From contig NZ_JAMOIC010000001.1 in NCBI RefSeq assembly GCF_024448895.1, positions 186,001 through 250,000 of the forward strand: a stretch of 64,000 nt of DNA. The letters are read 5' to 3'. This DNA comes from Stutzerimonas stutzeri. GTDB taxonomy: Bacteria > Pseudomonadota > Gammaproteobacteria > Pseudomonadales > Pseudomonadaceae. The translations under genes and the position numbers were made by a program. Position 1 is the first letter of the stretch, and the number at the start of each line of letters is the position of its first letter. Shown here one piece after another: positions 50,831 to 60,058 of the stretch. The notes beneath the pieces were generated by a model. It made no database searches. It was given only the letters and a program-made list of their open reading frames with translations, and had not been told where the DNA came from.

Positions 50831-53488
50831 TCAGGCAAGACTCTTGCTGACCACCTCGTAGACATCGCTCGAAAGCTCGCCGGCAGCCAGAATCCGCTCT
50901 AGTTCGGCCTTCATCAGCGCCTGACGGCTGGTGTCGTACTTGCGCCAGCGCGTCAACGGCGCCAGCAGCCGCGATGCGATCTGCGGGTTGAGCTTGTTCA
51001 GCACGATGACCTGATCGGCCAGGAATCGATAGCCAGCACCATCCGCTCGATGGAAGTTGAGCAGATTCTGATTAGCGAAGGCGCCGATCAGCGCACGCAC
51101 CTTGTTCGGGTTTTTCAACGTGAACGCCGAGTGCTGCATCAGCTGCTGCACGCGTTCCAATCCGCCCGGCTGAGTGTTGCCGGCCTGTACGCTGAACCAC
51201 TGATCCATGACCAGCGGGTTGTCCTTGAAGTGCTCGGCGAACGAAGTCAATGCCTTGTCACGCTCGGCCTCGAAGCCCGAATTGACCAGCACGGCGAGTG
51301 CAGTCAGGCGCTCGGTCATGTTGTCGGCTTCTTCGAACTGCTCGACGCAGGCTGCAACCACTTCAGGTTTGCCGCATAGCATCAGGTAAGACAGCGAGAT
51401 GTTCTGCAGGGCGCGACGGGCGAAGTGCCCCGCCTCGGCGACATAGGGTGTCTGCCGAGACACTTCGCGATTGGCCTGATAACGCTTCCAGAACAGATCG
51501 AACAAGGCGCTGGCGATACCCTGGCGGGCAAAGTCGCGTGCCGCGTGAATGGCATCCACGTCGGCAACCTCGCTGATCTCAGTGAGGTAAGCCTCGCTAG
51601 GCAGCGAAAGCATCTCGGCCACCATCGACGGATCGAGGCTTTCATCCTCGAGCTGGCTGCGCAGCGCTGCGACCAGGCGTTCATCGAGCTGCAGCGCTTC
51701 GCCGCGCTGATGCTGCGCGACCATTTCCTGCAGCACCTGCACCGACAACTGCTGACCGGCCTCCCAGCGGTTGAAACCGTCGGAATCATGCTGCATCAGG
51801 AACATCAGCTGATCACGGCTATAGGGAAAGTCCAGTTTTACCGGCGCGGAGAAGCCTCGTAGCAGTGACGGCAGCGGCTGCTCGGGAACGTCAACGAAGG
51901 TGAAGGTCTGCTCGGGTTGATCGACCGCCAGTACGCGAGTATTGCCAACCGCAGCACCTTCGCCTTGCAGGCGCAGCGCAATCTCGTTGCCCTGGCCATC
52001 CAACAGGCCCAGCGAAACCGGAATGACGAACGCAAGCTTTTCGCTCTGGCCCGGCGTCGGCGGGCAGCTCTGGCGGAACGTCAGGCTGTAGGTCTTGCCC
52101 GCGGCATCGTATTGCTCGCTGACGGCCAGGCGCGGCGTGCCGGCCTGGCTGTACCAGCGCTTGAACTGTGTCAGGTCCGCGCCGTTGGCGTCTTCCATGG
52201 CCTTGACGAAGTCATCGACAGTCACGGCCTGGCCGTCATGGCGCTCGAAGTAGAGGTCGCTGCCCTTGCGGAAGCCCTCTTCACCCAGCAGCGTCTGGAT
52301 CATGCGCACCACTTCTGCGCCCTTTTCGTACACGGTCAGGGTGTAGAAGTTGGAGATCTCGATGAAGGATTCCGGGCGCACCGAATGCGCCATCGGGCCG
52401 GCATCTTCGGCGAACTGGTGCGTACGCAGGTAAGAGACGTCCTCGACGCGCTTGACGGTCGGTGAGTTCATGTCAGCGCTGAACTGCGCATCGCGGAAGA
52501 CGGTGAAGCCTTCCTTCAATGACAGCTGGAACCAGTCGCGGCAGGTCACGCGGTTGCCGGTCCAGTTGTGGAAGTATTCGTGGGCAACGATCGCCTCGAC
52601 GCGCTGGTGAGCGGCGTCGGTGGCGGTTTCAGCACGCGCCAGTACAGCGCTGGAGTTGAAGATGTTGAGACCCTTGTTCTCCATGGCACCCATGTTGAAG
52701 TCGTTGACCGCGACGATCATGAAGATGTCCAGGTCGTACTCGCGACCATAGGCTTCTTCATCCCACTTCATCGACTTCTTCAGGCTGTCCATGGCGTGCT
52801 GGCACTTGTCGATGTTTTCCGGCTCGACATAGATGCGCAACGCCACGTTACGACTGCTCATGGTGGTGAAGCTGTCTTCGACGCACCAGAGATCCCCGGC
52901 CACCAATGCAAACAGATAGGCAGGCTTCTTGAACGGGTCTTCCCAGGTCGTCCAGTGACGGCCGTCATCTTCCTCGCCGCTGGCGATCGGGTTGCCGTTG
53001 GACAGCAGGATCGGATAGGCATGCTTCTCGGCGCTGACCGTGGTGGTGAACTTGCTCATCACATCCGGGCGGTCGAGGTAGTAGGTAATCTTGCGGAAGC
53101 CCTCGGCCTCGCATTGGGTGCAGAACATGCCGCCGGACTTGTAGAGGCCTTCGAGCGCGGTGTTACTTTCCGGGTGGATCACCACGGTGCTGTCCAGCGT
53201 GAAGCTGGCGGCATCGGGTTGTAGGGTCAGGCTTTCCTCGGCGATCTGGTAGTCACCCAGGCCAAGCTGGCGGTCGTTCAACGCAAGGGAGATCAGTTCG
53301 AGGTCCTGGCCGTCCAGCTGTAAAGGCGGCAAACCGGCACCAGCGTCTGGATTTCTCCGCATTACCAACTGCGCATGGACCAGCGTTCGGTCCTCGTAAA
53401 GCTCGAAGGTCAGGTGGGTTTCATCGATCAGGTAATCCGGAGCCTGATAGTCCTTGAGATGAATGACTTTCGGTTGTTCGGTGCGCAT
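50831..53488 (-). CDS. pepN: Aminopeptidase N (M1 zinc metallopeptidase)
   Basis: A broad-specificity cytoplasmic aminopeptidase. The 885-residue length is that of the gamma-proteobacterial PepN. The exopeptidase motif GAMEN (about 265) and the zinc site HEYFHNWTGNRVTCRDWFQL followed by SLKEG (about 300-325) are intact. The catalytic tyrosine lies in the NFYTLTVYEKGAEVVRM region (about 385). The C-terminal half is the helical Pfam-type superhelix. The start gives the usual N-terminus MRTEQPKVIHLKDYQAPDYL. It has its own terminator. Confidence 0.97.
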   Translation of the reverse strand: MRTEQPKVIHLKDYQAPDYLIDETHLTFELYEDRTLVHAQLVMRRNPDAGAGLPPLQLDGQDLELISLALNDRQLGLGDYQIAEESLTLQPDAASFTLDSTVVIHPESNTALEGLYKSGGMFCTQCEAEGFRKITYYLDRPDVMSKFTTTVSAEKHAYPILLSNGNPIASGEEDDGRHWTTWEDPFKKPAYLFALVAGDLWCVEDSFTTMSSRNVALRIYVEPENIDKCQHAMDSLKKSMKWDEEAYGREYDLDIFMIVAVNDFNMGAMENKGLNIFNSSAVLARAETATDAAHQRVEAIVAHEYFHNWTGNRVTCRDWFQLSLKEGFTVFRDAQFSADMNSPTVKRVEDVSYLRTHQFAEDAGPMAHSVRPESFIEISNFYTLTVYEKGAEVVRMIQTLLGEEGFRKGSDLYFERHDGQAVTVDDFVKAMEDANGADLTQFKRWYSQAGTPRLAVSEQYDAAGKTYSLTFRQSCPPTPGQSEKLAFVIPVSLGLLDGQGNEIALRLQGEGAAVGNTRVLAVDQPEQTFTFVDVPEQPLPSLLRGFSAPVKLDFPYSRDQLMFLMQHDSDGFNRWEAGQQLSVQVLQEMVAQHQRGEALQLDERLVAALRSQLEDESLDPSMVAEMLSLPSEAYLTEISEVADVDAIHAARDFARQGIASALFDLFWKRYQANREVSRQTPYVAEAGHFARRALQNISLSYLMLCGKPEVVAACVEQFEEADNMTERLTALAVLVNSGFEAERDKALTSFAEHFKDNPLVMDQWFSVQAGNTQPGGLERVQQLMQHSAFTLKNPNKVRALIGAFANQNLLNFHRADGAGYRFLADQVIVLNKLNPQIASRLLAPLTRWRKYDTSRQALMKAELERILAAGELSSDVYEVVSKSLA

Positions 53489-53600
53489 CGGTAAGGCCTC
53501 TTCGAGGCAGCTTCAAGCGGCGAGCCAGAAGCTGCAATTGAATAGCATTCGTCTGGCGGATCGTAACGGGTGATCCAGCCAACAACTGCGTGATCGATCT

Positions 53601-53696
53601 GTAGGGGGATGTCGCTTTCTACATCCACCAATCATTTGCCTCTGTTCATTCTGGTGGCTGGCCACCCGTGGAGCGGTGAAGCGTGATCCACCCTAC
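53601..53696. repeat. Divergent-subfamily REP pair between pepN and the DUF2797 gene
   Basis: A direct copy GTAGGGGGATGTCGCTT...ACATCC (53601-53626) and an inverted copy whose minus-strand reading is GTAGGGTGGATCACGCTTC (ending 53696). The two share the GTAGGG-GGAT-CGCTT order but differ from the GGGCGAA type near nirB. The outer CTAC supplies the stop codon of the DUF2797 gene. Confidence 0.7.
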
Positions 53697-54526
53697 GGCG
53701 CGCTGCTTGCAGCTATCTGATAGGACGTGAACTTGCGGATGTTGATAACGCCCGTATCCAGGATCAAATATTGACCCTTGATGCCGCGCAGGGTGCCTTC
53801 CACGACTGGGGTCTTTTCCAAATCCAGACTGACGACCTTGGTTGGATAGGCTTCTACGGGGTAGCGGATTTCAAGCACCTCGGCGTCCGCCATTGGCTGG
53901 ATCGCCTGTAACCCATAGCGCTGTTGCAGGTCGCGCAGCCCCTCGGCGCACGCATCGAAAATCCGTTCGCGCATCTCGATCAGGTCAATGGGCTCGGCAT
54001 CGCCCTTGAGCAGCGCGCGCCAGTTGGTGCGGTCAGCGACCTGACTGCGCAACAGGTCTTCGACCATGCCGGACTGCTGGCGAGTCGCGACACGCATGAT
54101 CGGCAGCGCCTGACTGGCACCCTGATCGAGCCAGCGGGTCGGTAACTGCGTAGCGCGGGTGATGCCGACCTTGATGCCAGACGAGTTCGCCAGATAAACC
54201 ACGTGGTCGGTCATGCAGAAGTCCATGCCCCACTGCGGATCGCGGCAAGTGCCGAAGTCGTGGTGGCATTTTTCCGGACTCATGATGCAGACGTCGCACT
54301 GCGGCAGCTTCTTGAAGCAGGGGTAGCAATAGCCCTGGCTGAAGCTCTTGTTGGTCTTGCGACCACAATGGCTGCAATGGATGGCGCCCAGGTATTCAAG
54401 CCGAACCGTCTTGCCGATAAGCGGATTGACGGCCACCAAGGTGTCGTTCAGGCGAAACGAATACTGGGCCTGCTCGCCCAGCTGAATCGACATCTTGCTC
54501 AGAGCGCCACGTCCCAATTCGAGCAT
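53693..54526 (-). CDS. DUF2797 domain protein with zinc-finger-like cysteines
   Basis: 277 residues. The N-terminal half has CSHCGRKTNKSFSQGYCYPC then CDVCIMSPEKCHH (about 60-95), which look like zinc ligands. A GIY-YIG-like segment follows, HVVYLANSSGIKVGITRATQLPTRW (about 125-150), with arginine in the expected place. This matches DUF2797, an uncharacterised family possibly related to nuclease folds. ATG 54526 overlaps the previous stop (TAATG). The frame begins 25 codons earlier, within the preceding gene. Confidence 0.88.
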   Translation of the reverse strand: MLELGRGALSKMSIQLGEQAQYSFRLNDTLVAVNPLIGKTVRLEYLGAIHCSHCGRKTNKSFSQGYCYPCFKKLPQCDVCIMSPEKCHHDFGTCRDPQWGMDFCMTDHVVYLANSSGIKVGITRATQLPTRWLDQGASQALPIMRVATRQQSGMVEDLLRSQVADRTNWRALLKGDAEPIDLIEMRERIFDACAEGLRDLQQRYGLQAIQPMADAEVLEIRYPVEAYPTKVVSLDLEKTPVVEGTLRGIKGQYLILDTGVINIRKFTSYQIAASSAP

Positions 54527-54801
54527 TAGTGCCGCGTCCCGGATGCCGGGGAGAACAGGCTGGTGTCGATTGGCGCCTTGTTCTTGCTCTTGGAGGCGCA
54601 TTCCTGGCCGCCCATGTAGCCGGTGCGCTGCTCTTCCGGCAGATTCTTCATCTCCCAGGCAATCATCGCGCCGAGGCAGGTTTCTTTCTGCTCAGGCGTT
54701 AGCTTGCGGCCGTCGCTCCATTTACCCAGTTCGACGGCGGTTTTAAGGCTTTCGTAGATTTCAGGCGTGATGTTTTCGATGGCTTCGATAAAAGACGACA
54801 T
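54526..54801 (-). CDS. DUF1315 (YeaC-like) family protein
   Basis: A 91-residue acidic cytoplasmic protein: ITPEIYESLKTAVELGKWSD, GRKLTPEQKETCLGAMIAWE and KNLPEEQRTGYM match the YeaC/DUF1315 family. No function is known. It overlaps the DUF2797 gene by one base, as in other pseudomonads, so the two are probably co-translated. Confidence 0.9.
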   Translation of the reverse strand: MSSFIEAIENITPEIYESLKTAVELGKWSDGRKLTPEQKETCLGAMIAWEMKNLPEEQRTGYMGGQECASKSKNKAPIDTSLFSPASGTRH

Positions 54802-54880
54802 GACCGGCTCCCGGGGAAACGAGCGCGCATTCTACCGAGCGGAGCCGTTTTAGGGAAAACCAAGCAGCCGCTGTATGGCA

Positions 54881-55747
54881 CTAGGCGGTGGCCCTGCGCC
54901 GAGACAGCAACCCGCCGAGGATACCGGTGATGCAGCCGGCAACCAGCCCGCCGACATGGGCCGCATTGGCGATTGCCAAGGCGCCGAAACTCACCACCTC
55001 AATCACGCCCGTCAGGCAGACCACCAACCAGACCAGCATCAGCACCACCACGCCGGGCGGCAGGCGGTAGGCCTCGTCGGGTGACAGTTTCTGGAACAGC
55101 CAACAGTGCCCAAGCAGCCCGTACAACACGCCGGATAGCCCGCCGAAGATGCCGGGACCTCCATAGGTGTATTGCGCGACGTTGGATACAGCACCGAACA
55201 CCAGCGTCAGGCCTAGCAACATCAGCGCGCCTTGACGATATTCAATGCGCCGCCCGAGCTCCCAATACCACATCGAATTCATTGCCAGGTGCAGAAAGCC
55301 GAAGTGCACGAAGATCGGCGTTATCAGCCGCCACCACTCCCCTGCGGCCAATGTCTGTTCGAGCGTCGCGAAATAGGCATAGTCGCCCTCGATGCGGAAA
55401 TCACTGAAGCTGAACCAGCGGATCGTCTCGAAATTGTCGCCCAACATGGTGATGGCCGCCGCGATCAGCGTCAGCAGCAGCACGGCGGCCGTCAACGGGC
55501 TGCGGCGCAGGCTGGCTATAAATCCACCGCCGCGGCGCGCAGGTTGTTCGGCAACTACCGCACCGTCGCCATTGGGGAAACGCTGATACAGCTCGCGGAC
55601 CTGCTCGGCCGTTTCTGCCGGCACCCGCAAAACCTGCTCGCCAGCCTGCTCCGACACCCGGCAAGGCACTTGCAGGCGCCTCAACAGGGCAATGAAACCG
55701 CTCAGGTCTTCCGCCAACGGCAGGCGTAACGCCTCTACAACAGCCAT
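54881..55747 (-). CDS. Rhomboid-family intramembrane serine protease
   Basis: 288 residues. A cytoplasmic N-terminal domain (about 1-85) precedes six membrane helices. The catalytic serine is in GGLSGVLYGLLGH (near residue 200) and the histidine in NAAHVGGLVAG (near 265), with the helix-2 HFGFLHLAMNSMWYWELG motif (about 150-168) also present, so it should be active. It starts right after the metallophosphoesterase stop with no gap. Substrates unknown; the first domain resembles the GlpG cytoplasmic region in position only. Confidence 0.93.
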   Translation of the reverse strand: MAVVEALRLPLAEDLSGFIALLRRLQVPCRVSEQAGEQVLRVPAETAEQVRELYQRFPNGDGAVVAEQPARRGGGFIASLRRSPLTAAVLLLTLIAAAITMLGDNFETIRWFSFSDFRIEGDYAYFATLEQTLAAGEWWRLITPIFVHFGFLHLAMNSMWYWELGRRIEYRQGALMLLGLTLVFGAVSNVAQYTYGGPGIFGGLSGVLYGLLGHCWLFQKLSPDEAYRLPPGVVVLMLVWLVVCLTGVIEVVSFGALAIANAAHVGGLVAGCITGILGGLLSRRRATA

Positions 55748-56707
55748 CTAACGCTCCACGTTCACCCAGACGAACTTGGCCGGGTCGAGTCGGGTTTCCT
55801 GATCGAGCCGATAGGCGACCAGCTTGCCGTACTTGACGGCGCTGTAGTCCAGACAGGCGAGGTTGTGGCGAATGGGTGCAGGCTCGCCACTGCGCCAGTA
55901 ATGCCCGACGAACAACAACGGGTCGGACGGACCATAGAGAAACAGACGACTTTTCTGACTCTCGCTCAGCGGCAGCCGCGCAGCTTTTTCTGGCAGTCCG
56001 TCCGGCTGGAAAACGATGTCGCCGTAGGTCTGGGGATTTTCTTCCCAGAATTTCGTACGGAAAAAGCTCCGGGTAAAGCCTTCGGCACTGGTCAGCGTGA
56101 GCCCTTCCGGTAGCGGCATATCGGTACCGCGTAACAGCCGATCCAACGCTTTCGCTGCAAAGCCTTCGGAAAACGCAGCATCACGGAGGAATTCCTCATC
56201 GACACGGCCATGGCTCAGGCGTTGGCGTAGCTGGTCGATCACCGCGTTGTCCCAGCAGGCGTGAACCACACGGAATCGCTCACTTTCGAGAAACAACGGC
56301 AACTCCATGAACCACTCACAAAACGCCTGCCATTCCTGTGGGTACTGTTCGAACTGCTGAAAGGTCTGCTGCAGCAGCATCGCGTAGCGCGGCGTATGTT
56401 CGCGGACGAAGGTCTTGCCGCTCTCGGGCGGCGCCGGTGTGTGCCAGCCCAGCGCATTGAATTCATGATTGCCCATGATGCAGTGGGCCTGCCCGGCGTC
56501 CACCATTGCGTGAACAAGGTGCAGCGATTCACGGATGCGCGGACCACGGTCGATGATGTCGCCAAGAAAGATCACCTGCCGCCGCGGATGGCGCCACACC
56601 TCGCCGTGCTGACGGTAGCCCAGTTGCTCGAGCAGGTGAGCCAGCGTATGGGCGCAACCGTGCACGTCCCCGATGAGGTCGTAGCTACGCTCCGGATCGA
56701 CGATCAC
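55748..56707 (-). CDS. Metallophosphoesterase (calcineurin-like)
   Basis: 319 residues with the dinuclear metal signature: LIGDVHGCAHTL (about 11-22), IFLGDIIDRGPR (about 46-57), IMGNHEFNALGW (about 77-88) and FVGHYWRSGEP near the C-terminus. The order resembles ApaH/PrpE-type phosphatases, so the substrate may be a nucleotide polyphosphate or phosphoprotein. The start is GTG at 56705-56707, overlapping the nadK TAG stop by one base, with GGAGGGGA upstream on the minus strand. Confidence 0.92.
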   Translation of the reverse strand: MIVDPERSYDLIGDVHGCAHTLAHLLEQLGYRQHGEVWRHPRRQVIFLGDIIDRGPRIRESLHLVHAMVDAGQAHCIMGNHEFNALGWHTPAPPESGKTFVREHTPRYAMLLQQTFQQFEQYPQEWQAFCEWFMELPLFLESERFRVVHACWDNAVIDQLRQRLSHGRVDEEFLRDAAFSEGFAAKALDRLLRGTDMPLPEGLTLTSAEGFTRSFFRTKFWEENPQTYGDIVFQPDGLPEKAARLPLSESQKSRLFLYGPSDPLLFVGHYWRSGEPAPIRHNLACLDYSAVKYGKLVAYRLDQETRLDPAKFVWVNVER

Positions 56708-57594
56708 TATTCCCCTCCACCGAGGCGGCTACCCCAACCAAGCTTGGTGCGGCAGACCTCGTAGTAGTTGTGGTCAAGCGGGTGAATCAGGTGAAGTTTC
56801 TGCGGCTTCTTGCGCACCGTAACGGTATCGCCCGGCGCACAGGTGAAATGGTTCTGGCCGTCACAGGAAACTTGCGGATAGATCTGCATGTTCGGTGAGA
56901 CAACGATCTTCAGCTCGCTGTTTCCATCGACCACGATCGGCCGGCTGGACAGCGTGTGCGGATACATCGGTACGACGACGATGGCATCCAGCCGTGGATG
57001 CATGATCGGCCCGCCCGCCGATAGCGAATACGCAGTGGAGCCCGTGGGGGTCGCGATGATAAGGCCGTCGGCCTTCTGGCTGCAGACGAATTGGCCGTCG
57101 ATGTACAGCTCGAACTCTATCATTCGGGTGGACTTGCCGGGATGCAACACCACATCGTTGAGGGCGTCCCCCTCGCCAATCGACTCTTCGAAGCGTCGCA
57201 CCTGCGCTTCGAGCAGGAACCTATTTTCCAGCGTGTACTGGCCGCTGAGCACTTCGGCGACCTTTTCTTCCAGTTCATCCGGGCGAATGTCGGTGAGAAA
57301 GCCCAGGCTGCCGCGGTTGATACCCAGAACCGGCACCCGATGTTTAGCCAGCGCGCGGGCCGCCCCCAGCAGACTGCCGTCGCCGCCGACTACGATCACC
57401 AGATCGCAAGAATCGCCCAAACGTTGCCGGGAAGAGGTTTGCATGCCGTGACCAGGCAGCACTTCGGCGATGTGTTCCTCGAGAATGACGTGCAGATGGC
57501 GCTCCACGAGGAATTTCTTCAACCGGCGAATGGTATCCAACACCTGGGAACTGCCTAGGCGGCCGATGATGCCGATGTTACGGAACTGGTCCAT
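56707..57594 (-). CDS. nadK: NAD kinase
   Basis: It phosphorylates NAD to NADP. 295 residues: IGIIGRLGSSQVLDTIRRL at the N-terminus, the catalytic VVVGGDGSLLGAARAL (about 64-79), LGINRGSLGFLTDI and ADGLIIATPTGSTAYSLSAGGP (about 170-190), all NadK signatures. It heads the minus-strand run nadK, metallophosphoesterase, rhomboid with overlapping or abutting junctions. The ATG at 57594 follows the purine-rich GGGAGCTTCA. Confidence 0.97.
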   Translation of the reverse strand: MDQFRNIGIIGRLGSSQVLDTIRRLKKFLVERHLHVILEEHIAEVLPGHGMQTSSRQRLGDSCDLVIVVGGDGSLLGAARALAKHRVPVLGINRGSLGFLTDIRPDELEEKVAEVLSGQYTLENRFLLEAQVRRFEESIGEGDALNDVVLHPGKSTRMIEFELYIDGQFVCSQKADGLIIATPTGSTAYSLSAGGPIMHPRLDAIVVVPMYPHTLSSRPIVVDGNSELKIVVSPNMQIYPQVSCDGQNHFTCAPGDTVTVRKKPQKLHLIHPLDHNYYEVCRTKLGWGSRLGGGE

Positions 57595-57800
57595 TGAAGC
57601 TCCCTGATAGCGTGGCTGGTAACGGACGGGCTGGTGTTGAATTGCAGCCAGGGCGGTACATAACAGGCACTAGGTTGGTGTCACACGGGCGTGTTTGAGT
57701 TCAACGCCTCGCTCGACCTGTGATCCCCGTGCGGGCGCAGCGCCCGGATTATGGGTGAAACGCAGAAGTAGCGGCAAACCATCCCGTCTATGCTTGTTGC

Positions 57801-58727
57801 ATGAGCCTTCCTCTGCTTGCCGAATTGCTGCCCAGATTGCTGCACCCTCAGGTGCGCGATCTCGCCTGGGTGCTGTTGTCTCCGCCGCTGTTGAGCGACA
57901 CGCCTTCACCGCAGCGCCATCCTCTGGCGGCCAGCCGGTGGGCGTCGCGCCCCGGCGAACTGGCTGACTGGTTGCTGTCACACGATAGCCAGCCGACCGT
58001 GCTGGAGACCTGGCTGGCGCAACACAGCATCCGCCGGCTGGGCCTGTATTACGAACGCTTGTGGCAATTCGCGGTGGGGCAAGCGCCGGATGTCGATGTG
58101 CTGGTTGCCAACCTGCCGATCCGGGATGGCGGCCATACGCTGGGCGAGCTGGACCTGATCCTTCTTGATGCCGATGGTGTCCACCATGTCGAACTGGCCG
58201 TGAAGTTCTATCTGGGGCTGGAAGCCGGTGACAGGCGCCGTCACGATCACTGGCTGGGACCGGGCAGCCATGACCGGCTGGACATCAAGCTGAAGCGTCT
58301 TTGCGAGCATCAGCTGCGGCTTTCCTCGACCGATCACGCCAGGACGTTGCTGAGTGAACTGACCTGTCGCGAGATCGACAGCGCGCTCTGGCTGGGAGGC
58401 TACCTATGCCAGCCGTGGCCTTCCGGCTGTGAATCGCCGATGGGTGCCAACCCGGATCACCTCAGCGGCGGCTGGCTGCGACAGCATGCATGGACTCACT
58501 CCTTCCAGCGGAACGAGGCACGCTGGCAGCCGCTGCCACGGCAAGCCTGGCTCGCGCCTGCTCAGCTTGAACCTGGTCAGATCTGGCAGTCTGATGACGT
58601 CGAGCGCTGGGTCAGCGAAGCCGATGGAAAACATGCGCGGCTGCTGGCTCGTGTCGAGCCTGGAGCGCGTGGCCGATGGGTCGAGCACGAACGCCTGTTC
58701 GTCGTCCCCGATAGCTGGCCCGGTTAA
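57801..58727 (+). CDS. DUF1853 family protein
   Basis: 308 residues, soluble. It contains RRLGLYYERLWQFAV (about 74-88), LGELDLILLDADG and VHHVELAVKFYLGLE (about 115-145). The D...ELAVKFYL arrangement is reminiscent of the PD-(D/E)xK nuclease fold and matches DUF1853. Activity unproven. It is divergent from nadK across a 206-base gap that holds a CGGGCG-CAG-CGCCCG hairpin at 57732-57746. Confidence 0.86.
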   Translation: MSLPLLAELLPRLLHPQVRDLAWVLLSPPLLSDTPSPQRHPLAASRWASRPGELADWLLSHDSQPTVLETWLAQHSIRRLGLYYERLWQFAVGQAPDVDVLVANLPIRDGGHTLGELDLILLDADGVHHVELAVKFYLGLEAGDRRRHDHWLGPGSHDRLDIKLKRLCEHQLRLSSTDHARTLLSELTCREIDSALWLGGYLCQPWPSGCESPMGANPDHLSGGWLRQHAWTHSFQRNEARWQPLPRQAWLAPAQLEPGQIWQSDDVERWVSEADGKHARLLARVEPGARGRWVEHERLFVVPDSWPG

Positions 58728-58812
58728 ACATCCGCGACGCGCCCTTCAAACTGTCATGCCCACATTGCACACTGTCGCGTCAGCGCGCCTTTCGCATAAC
58801 AGAAGTTCCAAG

Positions 58813-60033
58813 ATGCCCTCAGCTACTCAGGTTTCAGAACAGCCCAAGCGTTCCAGCATCTGGGCGATCTTCATGGTCTTCCTTCGCCTGGGCCTGACCT
58901 CTTTCGGTGGCCCTGTGGCACACCTTGGCTACTTTCGCGAAGAGTTCGTCAATCGCCGGCGTTGGCTGGATGAAGCGCGGTATGCCGATCTGGTCGCCCT
59001 CTGTCAGTTTCTCCCTGGCCCCGCCAGTAGTCAGGTGGGGATCGCTGTCGGCCTCATGCGCGGTGGCTACGGCGGGTCGCTGGCCGCGTGGGCCGGTTTT
59101 ACCCTGCCCTCCGCTATCGCGCTGGCGCTGTTCGCGCTGGGTATCGCCAGTTGGGGCGATGCCGTGCCAGAGGGTCTCCTGCATGGATTGAAAATCGTCG
59201 CGGTGGCGGTAGTGGCTCAAGCGGTATGGGGGATGGCCAGAAATCTGTGCACGGACGGCACGCGCATAACCATCGCGCTGGTCGCTGCCTGCGCCGTACT
59301 GATGCTGCCCAATGCATGGGCTCAGCTCGGTGTGATTGTCGTGGCCGGCATGATCGGACTGTTACTGTTTCGCCCGTCGATCGAGCCGCCTGTCACGCAT
59401 CCAGCTCAGGCTGGCGGGAGGCTGGCCGCAACCCTGTTCCTGCTGGTGTTCTTTGCGCTATTGATCGCGCTTCCCGCCTTGGCTGCCGGCTCTGACAGCC
59501 ACGGGCTAGCCTTGCTGGACACCTTTTATCGGGTGGGAGCACTGGTTTTTGGCGGCGGGCACGTAGTACTGCCTCTGCTGCAGGCGGAAGTCGTGCCAAA
59601 CGGATGGGTGAGCAATGACACCTTTCTCGCCGGTTATGGCGCTGCGCAGGCGGTCCCGGGGCCGCTGTTCACCTTTTCTGCCTTTCTTGGGGCGTCGATG
59701 AATGAAGGAGCAAAGAGCCTGCTGAGCGCCGGTCTTTGCCTTGTCGCAGTATTCATTCCCTCGTTCCTGCTGGTGTTTGGCGTTATGCCGTTCTGGGACA
59801 GGCTGCGCGCCAATAGCCGAGTGCAGGCAGCCCTGGCAGGTGTGAATGCTGCGGTGGTGGGCCTGCTGCTCGCGGCGCTTTACGATCCGGTCTGGACCAG
59901 CGCTATATTCGGGCCTGGCGATTTCACGCTGGCGATGATCGCGCTAGTGGCGCTGATGGTCTGGAAGCTGCCGCCGTGGCTGGTCGTATTGGCAGGCGGC
60001 ATCGCTGGATGGGCATTGGCCGCTCTTCTTTGA
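58813..60033 (+). CDS. chrA: Chromate transporter, ChrA family
   Basis: A 406-residue inner membrane protein made of two homologous CHR halves. The first half starts FLRLGLTSFGGPVAHLGYFR (about 22-41) with CQFLPGPASSQVG; the second has RVGALVFGGGHVVLPLL (about 240-256) with AQAVPGPLFTFSAFLG. These paired GGP/GGGH and PGP motifs define the long ChrA proteins, which export chromate. ATG 58813 is chosen; an in-frame ATG at 58755 is possible and neither has a strong ribosome binding site. No chrB regulator is visible. Confidence 0.93.
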   Translation: MPSATQVSEQPKRSSIWAIFMVFLRLGLTSFGGPVAHLGYFREEFVNRRRWLDEARYADLVALCQFLPGPASSQVGIAVGLMRGGYGGSLAAWAGFTLPSAIALALFALGIASWGDAVPEGLLHGLKIVAVAVVAQAVWGMARNLCTDGTRITIALVAACAVLMLPNAWAQLGVIVVAGMIGLLLFRPSIEPPVTHPAQAGGRLAATLFLLVFFALLIALPALAAGSDSHGLALLDTFYRVGALVFGGGHVVLPLLQAEVVPNGWVSNDTFLAGYGAAQAVPGPLFTFSAFLGASMNEGAKSLLSAGLCLVAVFIPSFLLVFGVMPFWDRLRANSRVQAALAGVNAAVVGLLLAALYDPVWTSAIFGPGDFTLAMIALVALMVWKLPPWLVVLAGGIAGWALAALL

Positions 60034-60058
60034 TCAGCACAGCAGCTTCATGACGGCC

